Position numbers and translations under genes: made by a program. DNA of 64,000 bases from Pochonia chlamydosporia 170 (Eukaryota > Ascomycota > Sordariomycetes > Hypocreales > Clavicipitaceae). The DNA lies in NCBI RefSeq assembly GCF_001653235.2, contig NC_035791.1:6076001-6140000 (forward strand), in the 5' to 3' direction. The notes beneath the pieces were generated by a model. That model searched no databases. It was not told where the DNA came from and saw nothing but the letters and a program-made list of their open reading frames with translations. Below are positions 40,844 through 51,204 of this stretch, in pieces (within the stretch, counting starts at the first letter, position 1; each line of letters opens with the position of its first letter).

Positions 40844-42295
40844 ATGAGCACCGACAAGCGGAAGCGCAGGAACGGAAACCCCTCGCAAAACAGCGAACCC
40901 GCCACCAAAAGATTCCAAGTCCCTCGCGCTTGTGAACGATGCAAGTCCCTCCGTCGGGGATGTGAAGAGCGTCGCCCATGCAGTCGCTGCATACGCGCCG
41001 GCGTGGCCAATGACTGCACCGCCTCTTCATACCCTTCCATCACACCGTCATCGCCATCTGGATATGGAGCGCCAGCCGAATGGGCGCAGGTGGTCGAGGT
41101 CGCGGGAAGCCCAGTGGTGACGGAATGTTCGCAGCTCTTCTTTGAGCATTGCTATCCCACCATACCTATTGTGACGCCTGAGTACATTAGTCGTTTGCAA
41201 ATGGACGTGGCTGCGGATCAAAGATCTGTCGAGGCTGCTGTTCTACTCGTCGCTTTTTGCGCGTACGTGCTGCTTCACGTTGATGAAGCGGCGAGTAGAC
41301 CTGAGAGCGCCATACCACGCGATCACAAGCAATATGGGACTTCATTGTTGGATTCAGCATCGGCAGTTTACAGAATCTATTGCTGGAACCTGACGCCTTC
41401 CTTGGATGCATGTCTCTTGAGCTTCTTCCTGTACGCGGGACAAACACGGCTGTCGAGACATAGTCAAACGTTTCTGTTCCTTCGACAAACCACAGGGTTA
41501 TGGGCCTTGGTCAAAGACCGACAACCAGCATCAATAGATGGCAAGGAGCTGTTCAACAGGCTATTTTGGGTTCTTCTCGCCTCGGAGCGGTCGCATGCCA
41601 TCCGGTACGGCCGCTCCATCACATTACACATCACGCCAGATACTCCCGATCTGGACGTCCTCAAAGAAGCTCTACCCGGATTATGGAGTCTAGCTGCACT
41701 CTTTCGACCCATCGACTCAGCATTCATGGCCATCATGAACCGCGAAGCCGTCTTCTCGCCACCATCACCAGAAATACTCGACGTTACCGAACGCGCCATC
41801 AACGCCGCTATACCCCCGCGGTTCCCCTTCCAGGACATGCAAAAGGCGAATCTGCGAATCACCAAACTCTGGTTGCGTATCGTCATCTGGCAGCTGCGAT
41901 TGCGACTAGGCTACCTCACTGAAGCAGCGCGTCAACGCAACTTGACGTATCAGTATCCATTGGATGTCGCGAGGGAGCTTGTTCTTTCGACGCGTGATCT
42001 CCCCATCCACGCGATCAAGGTTCACGGTGTGGGATTGACAGAGAAACTCTTTGACATTGCCTCGGCAGTGGTAGATGTGATGGCTGGCATTCCACAGGCA
42101 CCCAGGCAGCGGCACACAGAGGTTGAAGGGCCGCCAGAAGATGACTTGGGATATGTACGGGGATTAATGGTGCAGCTACCAGGTGGTCAGGACGTCTACG
42201 ATGGATTATTGGAAAGACACCTTGAGCAGGCTTTGCATAGCCCGTTGCAAAATCAGGCAGTCTTGAGTCGGACACTCGATGAATCTCCAAGATGA
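40844..42295 (+). CDS. Zn2Cys6 transcription factor of the alpha-glucoside cluster
   Basis: An intronless frame of 483 residues. A basic N terminus precedes the binuclear zinc cluster with cysteines 30, 33, 40, 46, 49 and 58 (CERCKSLRRGC and CSRCIRAGVANDC). A linker follows, then a middle-homology region rich in Leu, Arg and Trp like that of MAL-activator or AmyR-type regulators. It sits beside an alpha-glucoside permease and an alpha-glucosidase, the usual company of maltose/isomaltose regulators. The promoter between those genes carries two CGG-N5-CCG palindromes that this factor may bind. It is convergent with the permease, with 99 bp between stops. DNA-binding assignment is firm; the maltose-type inducer is inferred from neighbours. 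Confidence 0.92.
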   Translation: MSTDKRKRRNGNPSQNSEPATKRFQVPRACERCKSLRRGCEERRPCSRCIRAGVANDCTASSYPSITPSSPSGYGAPAEWAQVVEVAGSPVVTECSQLFFEHCYPTIPIVTPEYISRLQMDVAADQRSVEAAVLLVAFCAYVLLHVDEAASRPESAIPRDHKQYGTSLLDSASAVYRIYCWNLTPSLDACLLSFFLYAGQTRLSRHSQTFLFLRQTTGLWALVKDRQPASIDGKELFNRLFWVLLASERSHAIRYGRSITLHITPDTPDLDVLKEALPGLWSLAALFRPIDSAFMAIMNREAVFSPPSPEILDVTERAINAAIPPRFPFQDMQKANLRITKLWLRIVIWQLRLRLGYLTEAARQRNLTYQYPLDVARELVLSTRDLPIHAIKVHGVGLTEKLFDIASAVVDVMAGIPQAPRQRHTEVEGPPEDDLGYVRGLMVQLPGGQDVYDGLLERHLEQALHSPLQNQAVLSRTLDESPR

Positions 42296-42394
42296 GCACA
42301 GCTCCCTGCAAACAAAATACAAGTTGAGGGAGATGGTAAACCAATTGGCTTCGCTGGCCTTTACAATTCAACAACTATGTACATACATATACAT

Positions 42395-44198
42395 TTAGAC
42401 GTCGTGCTTCTCATCAACAGCATACGGATCAACATGCGTCTTTGCAAACTTCCGTGCCGGCACACCTCTCTCAAACAACTCATCCAGCTCAGCATACGTC
42501 CGGCCCTTAGGCTCAGGTAATCTGAAAAACACCCACACAACGGAAAGCAAACAACTACCGGCCCAGAAAAACGCCGTTCGCGCACCCCAATTCCACGCCG
42601 TCGAGCTCAGCTGATAATTCGTCATGACATTAACAAAGATATTGCTCGCATTGTACGCCGCTCTCGCAAGCACAATGGTCTTATTCTTGAGACGAGTGCT
42701 TGACAGCTCCGAAACAAGGGAATACGTCACGGGTCCGACAGTGAAGTCGTACACAAACGTGAAAATAATAAGCATGGCACCAATCGCCCACACCGAGTTG
42801 TTATCCTTTGAGAAGGACAGGCACCCCACGATGATGAGCAGAATAAATTGGCAGCACAGGCCGCTGAAGTGAATCTTGCGTCTGCCCACGCGGCTCATGA
42901 GGATCCAGGAACCAGCTGTGCCAACCATACCCAGGGCATACTGGCCCATGGACAAAGAGAAGCTGTTCTTGGGGTCCATGCCAGCCTGGGTGAGGAAGTA
43001 GGAGAAGTAGCCCATGAGGTTCTGTCCGCCAAGCGTCTGCACGAGCCAGATACCAATGACGATTTCGGAACGTCGAAGGTCCACGCCTTTGAAGCAGTCG
43101 ATGTAGGAGACGCCTTCTTTGATTTGGCGCTCCTTTTCGTTGGTGTGCTCGATGAGAGCGAGCGTGGCGTCTGGGTCGAATGTCGTGTGCGCTGGGGATG
43201 TGAGGCGGAGGAGGGAAGCTTTTGCGGATGCGCGGTCATTTTTGCGCATGTGCCACCAGGGGGATCTGGACTCGTTAGTTTTGAGGTCACGAAATCGATG
43301 TAAATGGATTAGGTGATGTGAGGAGTGTGGCATGTTTGTGCTGTCAGTCAAACAAAGCTTCGGAAACTTACTCTGGAGCAAACAATACACCAGCAAGAAT
43401 AGGAACTGGCCAAACCCACTGCACTGCAAATGGGATTCTATACGCCCACTCATCAGTGCGTCCGTTGGATCCCTTGTTGACGGCAGCAGCAAAGAACTGT
43501 CCAATGACCCAGCACATGTTGATAAAGGTGGTCAGATAGGGACGCAGAACCACAGGCGCAACTTCAGATGCGTACGCAGGAGTAATGCTTTGGAATGCAC
43601 CCCAGGGAATACCTATCAAGGTTAGACAGACATTCACATACAAAACAAGGCGAAAATTCCGCTCAACGGAAAATGCCAGTGATAGAAACTTACCACACAA
43701 GACCTCTCCCACAACCAAAACCTGCACATTCGGCGCAAACACCAATACAAAGACAAACGCAATCATCAGGGTCAAAAACCCAACCATGCTCTTCTTATAA
43801 CCCCACCGATCAACCGTCCACCCAGCAAGTATCAAGCCTATAATCTCGCCTGCTCGCGCACCATTCGACAAGCCAGACTGCCAGGCAGCACTGACGGCAT
43901 ATTTCTTAGTGGAGGCGTTGAAAGTGCCATACTTGCGGTTAAACGGCTGCGAGGCGTACAAATTCCCCAGCAGAGCAAGGTCGTAGCCTTCCATGATGAG
44001 GGTGGACGAGAGGAGGACAGACCACAGAATGGCTTTGGGGTACAGCGCGAGAGCGGTGCGGAGGGACATGCTCTGTTCGGCTTCGGCGCCGGACTTGGCT
44101 TCTGCCACTAGGGAGGATTTGAGGTCATGATCATGATCATGTTCGTGGTGTTGAGGGTTGTGGACTTTGATGTCCGTGGAGGGATCGTTGCCAGCCAT
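42395..44198 (-). CDS. MFS alpha-glucoside/maltose permease
   Basis: Exons 44198-43694, 43612-43372 and 43265-42395 join in phase to 538 residues. Both junctions restore family sequence: VLCG-IPWGAFQSITPAYASE and FAPE-SPWWHMRKNDR. Twelve hydrophobic segments are evident. Sugar-porter motifs include GWTVDRWGYKKS after TM2, the SPWWHMRK segment before the central loop, LGGQNLMGYFSYF, and the terminal LPEPKGRTYAELDELFE. These match the fungal maltose/sucrose-type general alpha-glucoside proton symporters (MAL61/AGT1 relatives). The N terminus has a His/Asp-rich stretch (HHEHDHDHD). It would import maltose-like sugars across the plasma membrane for the intracellular glucosidase encoded divergently next to it. 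Confidence 0.93.
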
Positions 44199-44560
44199 GA
44201 CGAACACGAACCTGACGTAACAGGATGTACAAGGTATGAGACTGTGGAAAGAGATGAAGATTCATGCCATGCTGGAATGCAACATTAGCGGCAGCATCAA
44301 GCCCTTTTATCTTTTCCCCAAGTGACAACGTCTACGACCCTGAACAGCAAGAAAAACTAGCTAGTGGAGAAACCTCGTGGTTTTTTCTTACCGGTCGTGT
44401 GGACGGCCCATGGGGAAATAAATCGTGTGGGGTGCATCGGCTGTCAGGAATCTTGCAGTTGCGGGCGTTGAAAGCGACAGGAGACTCCGTGTAGCGATGA
44501 AGTGTAAAATGAAAAGTGACGGAGTTGTGCGGAAGTCGTGATTTCATGTGGAGGCAATAT

Positions 44561-44573
44561 GCGGAGCCTCCGC
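44561..44573. promoter_or_regulatory. CGG-N5-CCG palindrome, site 1
   Basis: GCGGAGCCTCCGC is a perfect inverted repeat around one central base. CGG/CCG half-sites are the usual targets of Zn2Cys6 dimers; a regulator of this class is encoded in the same cluster. Confidence 0.6.
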
Positions 44574-44620
44574 GTTGAAGATTCTCAATCTGACGAAGAT
44601 GGAGAAATATGCTTAATTGG

Positions 44621-44635
44621 CGCGGAGAGTCCGCG
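44621..44635. promoter_or_regulatory. CGG-N5-CCG palindrome, site 2
   Basis: CGCGGAGAGTCCGCG has perfect five-base arms and the same CGG-N5-CCG spacing as site 1, 61 bp away (about six helical turns). Confidence 0.6.
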
Positions 44636-44823
44636 TCATGAAGGCAGCGATGAGAAACCCGAGAAAAAAATTAAAACTACGCTTCGGAATTCAAGAATCT
44701 GATGTTTACATTACAAATATATTGGATTAAAGTGCGCAATGGAATAAATCTACTCTTGTCAGCTCGAAAAACGCTCCCTCCTGCATCCTCAGACTTGCCT
44801 ACCAGACTCACTCTACCGTCATC

Positions 44824-46605
44824 ATGGGTGCCTTTGTCCCTCGAGATACACCATATTGGAAAGATGCAACCTTCTACCAAGTCTATCCAGCTTCCTTCAA
44901 AGACTCCAATAATGACGGCTGGGGAGACCTTCCGGGCCTTATTTCCAAACTGGACTACATATCTGACCTAGGTGTTGATGTAGTCTGGGTTTCGCCCATT
45001 TTCGAGTCTCCCCAGAAGGATATGGGCTACGATGTATCAGACTATCAAGCCATCTATGCACCCTACGGCACAGTCGAAGATGTCGACACGCTCGTTAAAG
45101 AATGCCATTCCAGGGACATGAAGGTAATTCTGGACCTGGTTGTCAACCACACCTCATCAGAGCACCAATGGTTCAAAGAGTCCCGCTCGTCAAAAAATAA
45201 CCCTAAGCGCGATTGGTATATCTGGAAGCCAGCTCGTTATGATGAGAACGGCGTCAGACATCCTCCAACCAACTGGAGAGGGTATTTCGCCAGTTCAACG
45301 TGGACGTGGGACGAGGCCACGCAGGAATACTACCTGCATCTGTACGCAGCCGACCAGCCGGATCTGAATTGGGAGAATAAAGCGTGCCGAGAGGCTATCT
45401 ATGAGGAAACCATGCGCTTCTGGCTGGATCGCGGAGTTGATGGTTTCCGCATCGATACTGTGAACAAGTACTCAAAACGACAGGATTATGTTGACGCCCC
45501 CATCACGGATCCTGCTTCTGAGCATCAGCCTGCGCCGGAAATGTGGTGTAATGGTCCTAGGATACATGAGTTCATCAACGAGATGAACCGTGAGGCACTG
45601 GCACCATACAATGCCGTGTCCGTGGGAGAATTATCTCTCACGCCTCATCCGTCGCAGGTCGTTCCATACGTGTCTGCTGCAGCAAAGGAGCTCGACATGG
45701 TCTTTGAGTTTTCCGTCATTCGTCTCGGGACGGGAGATGGCTTTGGCGCAAAGTACATCTACAACCCCTATCCACTCACCAAGCTCAAAAGTCTGACTCA
45801 AACGTGGCAATCTTTTATTGAAGGCACGGATGCGTGGGCAACCGCCTTCATTGAAAACCACGACAATGGCCGCGCCATTTCTCGTTTTGGAAATGCTTCC
45901 ACACGCGACAAGTGGCTGTCTTCTGGAAAGACTATTGCATTGTGGCAAGCTACACTTAGCGGATCTCTGTTTCTATATCAGGGACAAGAAATCGGCATGG
46001 TAAATATGCCAAAGACCTGGGGTATAGAAGAGTACAAGGATATCGAAAGCCGCAATTTTTACGCCGAGGCCGCTGCCTCTGGAAACCAGGAGAGAGCAGA
46101 TGATACGATGAAGGGTCTACAGATCCTAGCAAGAGACCATTCTAGAATACCATTCCAATGGGACGAGTCGCCTCATGCCGGCTTTACTGAGCACGGCAGG
46201 CCCTGGATGAAGGTGCACGATGACTACCGGGCCATCAACGCCTCGCAACAGGAAAGGGACCCGGACTCGATATTGAACTTTTACAAGCAGGCCTTGAAGA
46301 TGAGAAAAGCTCACCGAGACGTCTTCATCCATGGGTCCTTCAAATTGGTAAATCCAGAGGATGAGAACATTTTCGCCTATGTCAAGACATCCAGCACGCG
46401 GGTCAATGAACGGGGACAATTCGCAAACGCCCTCGTGGTTTTGAACATGAGCGACGACGACCAGCTATATCCGAACGTGGCGGCGGTGTTGAAGTGCAGT
46501 GATGAGGACGTGCGGTGCCTCATGACTACTGACAGTGCCGTGAAAGGAGGAGATGGTAGCCGGGTTATTGGTGGCTGGCAAGGTCGTGTGTATGTCAATT
46601 TTTAG
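44824..46605 (+). CDS. GH13 alpha-glucosidase (maltase/isomaltase)
   Basis: An intronless frame of 593 residues without signal peptide, so intracellular. It has all GH13 oligo-1,6-/alpha-1,4-glucosidase motifs: YQVYPASFKDSNNDGWGDL at the start, DLVVNHTSSEH, DGFRIDTV with nucleophile Asp211, VGELS with acid/base Glu269, and ENHDNGR with transition-state Asp347. It ends in the expected C-terminal beta domain. Length and layout match fungal maltase/isomaltase, which splits maltose, isomaltose or sucrose-like alpha-glucosides to glucose after uptake. The gene is divergent from the alpha-glucoside permease, sharing a promoter with two palindromic Zn2Cys6-type sites. Val or Thr next to the nucleophile influences alpha-1,4 versus alpha-1,6 preference; here the residue after Asp211 is Thr. 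Confidence 0.95.
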   Translation: MGAFVPRDTPYWKDATFYQVYPASFKDSNNDGWGDLPGLISKLDYISDLGVDVVWVSPIFESPQKDMGYDVSDYQAIYAPYGTVEDVDTLVKECHSRDMKVILDLVVNHTSSEHQWFKESRSSKNNPKRDWYIWKPARYDENGVRHPPTNWRGYFASSTWTWDEATQEYYLHLYAADQPDLNWENKACREAIYEETMRFWLDRGVDGFRIDTVNKYSKRQDYVDAPITDPASEHQPAPEMWCNGPRIHEFINEMNREALAPYNAVSVGELSLTPHPSQVVPYVSAAAKELDMVFEFSVIRLGTGDGFGAKYIYNPYPLTKLKSLTQTWQSFIEGTDAWATAFIENHDNGRAISRFGNASTRDKWLSSGKTIALWQATLSGSLFLYQGQEIGMVNMPKTWGIEEYKDIESRNFYAEAAASGNQERADDTMKGLQILARDHSRIPFQWDESPHAGFTEHGRPWMKVHDDYRAINASQQERDPDSILNFYKQALKMRKAHRDVFIHGSFKLVNPEDENIFAYVKTSSTRVNERGQFANALVVLNMSDDDQLYPNVAAVLKCSDEDVRCLMTTDSAVKGGDGSRVIGGWQGRVYVNF

Positions 46606-49600
46606 CCATATTGTATTGTAGCGCCAACAAGAAGACACAACATGGATAGTCTCAGGATTGAGCCTTTGTGGGTAAGCGAGCTGCTGTTCTGCTTCATAAC
46701 CTGGCTCGTTCAGTGTATGAGTTTCGAGAGCCACCCACTAAGCCTTTGCCGTCTCACGACCCCAGCACGGTTGGTGCGTATTTTGTATTGTATTGGTGTG
46801 CACCAAGCCTGCATCCACGGGCAACGAGCCCCGACGTTTCGGACTCACCTCACCCAAATGCCACCCTGTGGCCGCTGATATATCGGGCGATAAAATAGAA
46901 ATGGCTCTGGAAACAGCTAGCGCCGACCATCCCTCACCACGGGGCAGTCATAGTTCGATATTGCTAGAAGCCCTTCCCATTATGTGACTGGCCGTTTCGA
47001 CAAGCCCCGATGGGTGCATGATTCGACGGCGAAGCAATGTTTGGACGTTCTTGTCCGGCGTCGTACCTCATAGTCAGGCACTCCGTGCTGTGATGGCTGG
47101 TGGCTGAAGCCAATGAATTGATGGCTTTCGCTGTCAAGGTTTGCGTGCCGCAGATCACTTCTGTGAGTCGGGGACACACTCAGCACTCATCGGTGAGGAG
47201 AGAGGAGAATGAGGGGTGATCGACGATCAGGTCATACGAGAGCCATGGTCTGAGGGCCTGGAGCTGCGTACTTGACAGTATTTGCGGACGCTTCAGCCAG
47301 TTGCTCAGCAAATCCGCCAGGGTGCCCTTAAAGGCTAACAACGCCAAACTCCGTACGACAAGTCTGGCAGATCCGGATTCGCACGAGGTCCTCAAGTTGT
47401 CCTGAGTGAGGATGGCATGACCAGGAATAATACTGCGCTACCCCAGATTCTGCTGGGCTTGCTGCCACATTGGAGCCACTTGGTGACACTTGCGCTATTC
47501 CCTTTACTTGTTGGTGAGCCGCCACTTCTGGCAAGGGGCATGAATCGCGCAAAAAAGCCGTTGGCGCCAAATATCCAGTTGGGCAAGTTGGTTGCTGCAC
47601 CAGGTACCCATTCAAACCATTCTGGATCGCAGCCACTGAAGATTGGGAAGAGAGACCCCTGAGCTGTCCGCTGACGTTCATGTGCTTCCGTCTGTCTGCT
47701 GGCTCTCTTGGGTCTTGACCATTCGTGGCACCGACCAACGGGTTGGTCAGTCAATGTCTCATTCCTCGTGGCTTTTGGCTGATGGCTGACCAACTGATCG
47801 GGTGTTCGCGTCCGCACTTCGGAAATCACAGACGAGCTATAACCGAGGAGAGACATTCAATCGTCCGATGACATTTCAGTTGACCAATGGAGTAGGTAGC
47901 AGCAAAATAAATTGTCGGATCCGCTCGAACCCAAGGAACTGGTTCAAATGGCCATGTTGATGGGTCAATGCGAGTTTATTTCATCTGAATATAATGGTTT
48001 AATGGGACAGTGGGGAGCAGAGCGGAGCTTGGTGAGTTTGGGGGGTCTTTCGATGCGATGTGTGAAGAAAATCAAGCCAAATGGTGAAGAGCTTCACCCA
48101 TGAGAAATCGTCTGTGATGATTGATGTGATGAATGGGTTTCATGGCGCGGCCCGGGGGAAGGCAGGTCCGGGATGGCTCCTTCCCAACCAACAGCAACGC
48201 AGAGGACGAGGAAGGAACGGAGCTTTTCCTGTGTCTCCGCTCGATGGAGTGGAATATCGAAGCTTGGGCCATGCAAATGCAGCTTGCTTTTTTTTGCAAT
48301 ATTTTCCCATGTGGTTGTGGCTCAAATGTTTTGCGTGAGAACGTGCCATCCAACCATCCCATCCTCTTACTCACATTCCTTGCCCGTCGCAAAGTTGGCC
48401 GATGAGTGAGAGACAGATTCATCAACGCCCCAATCATTTCATGGCTTGACTGTGGCATCGTCTCCACCGAAAGGTAGCTCCATTGCTCCAACAGTCCTTG
48501 TCTCCTTGTCTCCTTGTCCTGCCGACCCCTGGCACAGCTTGAAGAACTGGGCTAAAATGAACTGTCAGTTTTTCTTCCTTTCGACAAGAGCCACAAGGGA
48601 AATTTGTGAAGAAGCCACTGCCGAGCTATGTACAGGAAGAGAGCACACATTAGTCATTCTCCCCAGCGCCTGTTACACAAATCAACAATCTGGGCCATTG
48701 GCGTGGAGCAGCGACTTTGCCATTTACGCCGGGGTTTGTTCAACCCCCCTTGTCGCGGACCCTGTCTCTCACCATGGGCATTTGCCTCGCGTGGGAGCGA
48801 GTTCCGTGCGTGGCCATGAAATCGACTTTGTCACACAGCGAAAGGTGGAGCTAGGAAGCTCATCCTCATCTGGACCAGGACGAGGACTTGGCTCAACAAA
48901 CAGAATCCAGCCGCGAGGGTTTGAGTTCCCTGTGGTACCAAGGATACAATGACAATATGTAGCCTTGTCCGGCATCGGCTCAACAACTGGCCCATACTCA
49001 TGTTCTAAATAAGAGAAAACTCAAACTTACAATCAGAACCTGATCTGACTTCCTGGGTATCAGATCCTCCCATGTCTAATTTGGCCAACATTCTCTCGCC
49101 ATCCTGATATTGGAAACCCCCGCCCCCGAGGCTGTCTATTTGCAGCCACCAACGGGGATCGCTTGAGCGAAACAGTGGCGCCTGCCAGGGTCAGTTCAGG
49201 TGCGCCGCCGCTTCACCCGAACTATTCTCAAGAGGGTGGGAGGTGTGGAAGACGCTGTCAAGTTTTTCTTCCTCAAAGTGAGCCGCCAGAATCCAGCGTG
49301 GAGGGGAGGCAAAAGGGCAGAAGCAGGGACCTGTATCTGGACTGCCTGCAGCAAAACACGGGGTAACACGGCAAACAAATCTGTCGAGGTCACTGGCTTT
49401 ATTAACCGGCCAAGACCCAACCACCAATACCCGTCGACACAGAGCTTCGACTCCAAGAGCAACATCACCCAACACTTGCAAAACACACCCGTTCCCACAG
49501 AGCTTCGCTTGTGCATCATCGATCCCAAGGTGGCCTTTCAGCACATGCTTTGTTGACGTGGGCTTTGCAGCGAACAAGCTGCGAGGCTTGTTTGTCCCAT

Positions 49601-49841
49601 CATTGTTTACTTTTATCTGCCTCTGGCACTTTGTAACAACCCCGTTTGGCCATATAAGACTCGTCCAAGAGCAGTACTGTCTCGTCGTGGCATGGTGGCG
49701 ACTTCCCATTGGAACCGACGACATACGAACAAACGACTTGAGTATATACTCAGCCAACGCCGTCCAACTAGCCAACAATCCATCATCGAAGAAAACACCT
49801 TTTCGTCTTGAACGCCCAAGCATGCCATTGCTTCTCGCGCA
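46606..49841. other. 3.2-kb gene-free region
   Basis: Many overlapping frames on both strands but none with domain, signal peptide or splice support. A CCTTGTCT-type short tandem repeat lies near 48495-48520. The last several hundred bases, including a CATATAAG at about 49650, are the promoter of the membrane-protein gene. A non-coding transcript cannot be excluded. Confidence 0.45.
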
Positions 49842-50693
49842 ATGGGCTATTCAGGCAACCCGGGCGAGGGCCCTACCGATCAAGGCGATTCGATCTTCGC
49901 CATCGTTGCATTCGTTGCCTTAGCACTATATAATGCTATCGAGCTCAACGTCATCATCTTTTCCACGTTTCGGCGATTCAAGGGTCTTTATTTCTGGAGT
50001 TTTGTTGCCGCCACTAATGGAATTATACCACACTCAATCGGCTTCCTGCTCAAAAACGTCATCGGCTCGCACAACTACGGTGTGTACATTACCCTCGTCG
50101 CCATCGGATGGGTTCCAATGGTTACCGGTCAATCGTTGGTTTTATATTCCCGACTACATCTGATATTCTGGAATAAACTCTATCTGCGAATGGTGCTGGG
50201 CATGATCGTCACCAACGCCTTTATCCTTCACGTGCCCATCATCATCCTCATGTATGGGTCCAACAGCTCGCCGAACAACTCTTGGGTACATCCCTACGTC
50301 GTCTACGAAAAGATTCAAGTCACCATATTCTTCTTGCAGGAACTCATAATATCAGCGATATACATCAAGTCATGCTTTTCATTTTTCGACATCCAGAACA
50401 GCCTGTACGGGGACGGGGTGCGCAAGATGCGACGCCACTTGCTGTGGGTTAATGTATTTGTTATTCTTCTCGATATCCCCATTTTATGTTTGGAGTATAC
50501 GGATTACTACGATATGCAGACGGCATACAAGGCGTTTGTGTACAGTGTCAAGTTGAAGCTGGAGTTTAGGATATTGAACCGGTTGGTGGAAATGACCAAC
50601 GAGAGGCATGACGTGGATCCGTTTCGAGACAACTCGAGCTTGCAGATTCAACATGTTTCCTCGGGGTCGACGACGTGTCAGCCGCAGAGCTGA
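49842..50693 (+). CDS. multi-span integral membrane protein (DUF7703-like)
   Basis: An intronless frame of 283 residues with about seven hydrophobic helices. The first contains FAIVAFVALALYNAIELNVI and the next FKGLYFWSFVAATNGIIPHS. Later segments include WVPMVTGQSLVLYSRLHLIF and the final LLWVNVFVILLDIPILCLEY. The C-terminal tail is cytosolic and polar. The pattern matches a widespread ascomycete family of seven-helix membrane proteins of unknown role (DUF7703 type), loosely similar in topology to PTH11-like receptors but without a CFEM domain. A receptor or sensor function is possible but not shown by any motif. Upstream lies a 3.2-kb gene-free stretch, unusually long for this window. Confidence 0.85.
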   Translation: MGYSGNPGEGPTDQGDSIFAIVAFVALALYNAIELNVIIFSTFRRFKGLYFWSFVAATNGIIPHSIGFLLKNVIGSHNYGVYITLVAIGWVPMVTGQSLVLYSRLHLIFWNKLYLRMVLGMIVTNAFILHVPIIILMYGSNSSPNNSWVHPYVVYEKIQVTIFFLQELIISAIYIKSCFSFFDIQNSLYGDGVRKMRRHLLWVNVFVILLDIPILCLEYTDYYDMQTAYKAFVYSVKLKLEFRILNRLVEMTNERHDVDPFRDNSSLQIQHVSSGSTTCQPQS

Positions 50694-50892
50694 CAATGTA
50701 TGATGAGAAATGAATAATTAAGCAAATTCAAGGCAACTTTGCGTGCCATGTTTATCAATTTGTGAGCTGTTCTACTTGTGCCATGACAAAATACTAGGGA
50801 CCGTTGTGGCGGGGACTAACTAAGGGAGGGAACATGCAATGTAAGTTTGGCAGTGCTAGCTAATCCATTACCGAACAGAATTTCACTTCGAC

Positions 50893-51204
50893 TCAACTCG
50901 AAGCCCGGCAGCATGTCCAGCACTCTCCCTTGAGGCAAAATTAGATAACTTCCTGTTTTTCGATTCCATCAGGGAAAACATACCATTTGTGAGGGGTACT
51001 TGGCATGACAATATCAGCAACCAGTCTCTTATTTTCTCTGCTCCAAACGGAGAAATTCACGCAAAGACCACTTACCCAACCTTCCGCACAAGGCTGCTTC
51101 TCTGTGTAGCATATCAATAAACAGATATCTTCGCGTGGTTCAATGGCCAGGGCAGCCACCAAGGCTGCTCCATAAACAGCCACAATTACAGGGAGTGTTC
51201 GCAT
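50893..51204 (-). CDS. secreted 57-aa cysteine-rich protein with a 15-nt exon
   Basis: Best model: exon 1 51204-51076 (signal peptide MRTLPVIVAVYGAALVAALA, then EDICLLICYTEKQPCAEGW), exon 2 50998-50984 (only TAC CCC TCA CAA ATG), exon 3 50922-50893 (CWTCCRASS, stop). Introns start with GTAAGT and GTATGT. Splicing gives six cysteines in the order C-x3-C-x5-C-x8-C-x2-CC and restores the phrase GWYPSQMCWTCC, resembling a small secreted protein type with GW.P...CWTCC endings known in fungi. Reading straight through instead would give an 87-residue frame whose second half (WSRENKRLVADIVMPS) has no cysteines and matches the intron. A secreted, disulfide-rich, effector-like protein is inferred; there is no enzymatic motif. 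Confidence 0.68.

Larger units (their letters stand above)
44199..44823. promoter_or_regulatory. divergent promoter of permease and alpha-glucosidase
   Basis: 625 bp between the two divergent starts. It contains two CGG-N5-CCG palindromes (listed separately) and no gene. Confidence 0.6.

Noticed and set aside
47392..47856. 154-codon minus-strand frame
   Set aside because: Composition is not protein-like, no signal peptide or domain, and it overlaps several equal-length frames.
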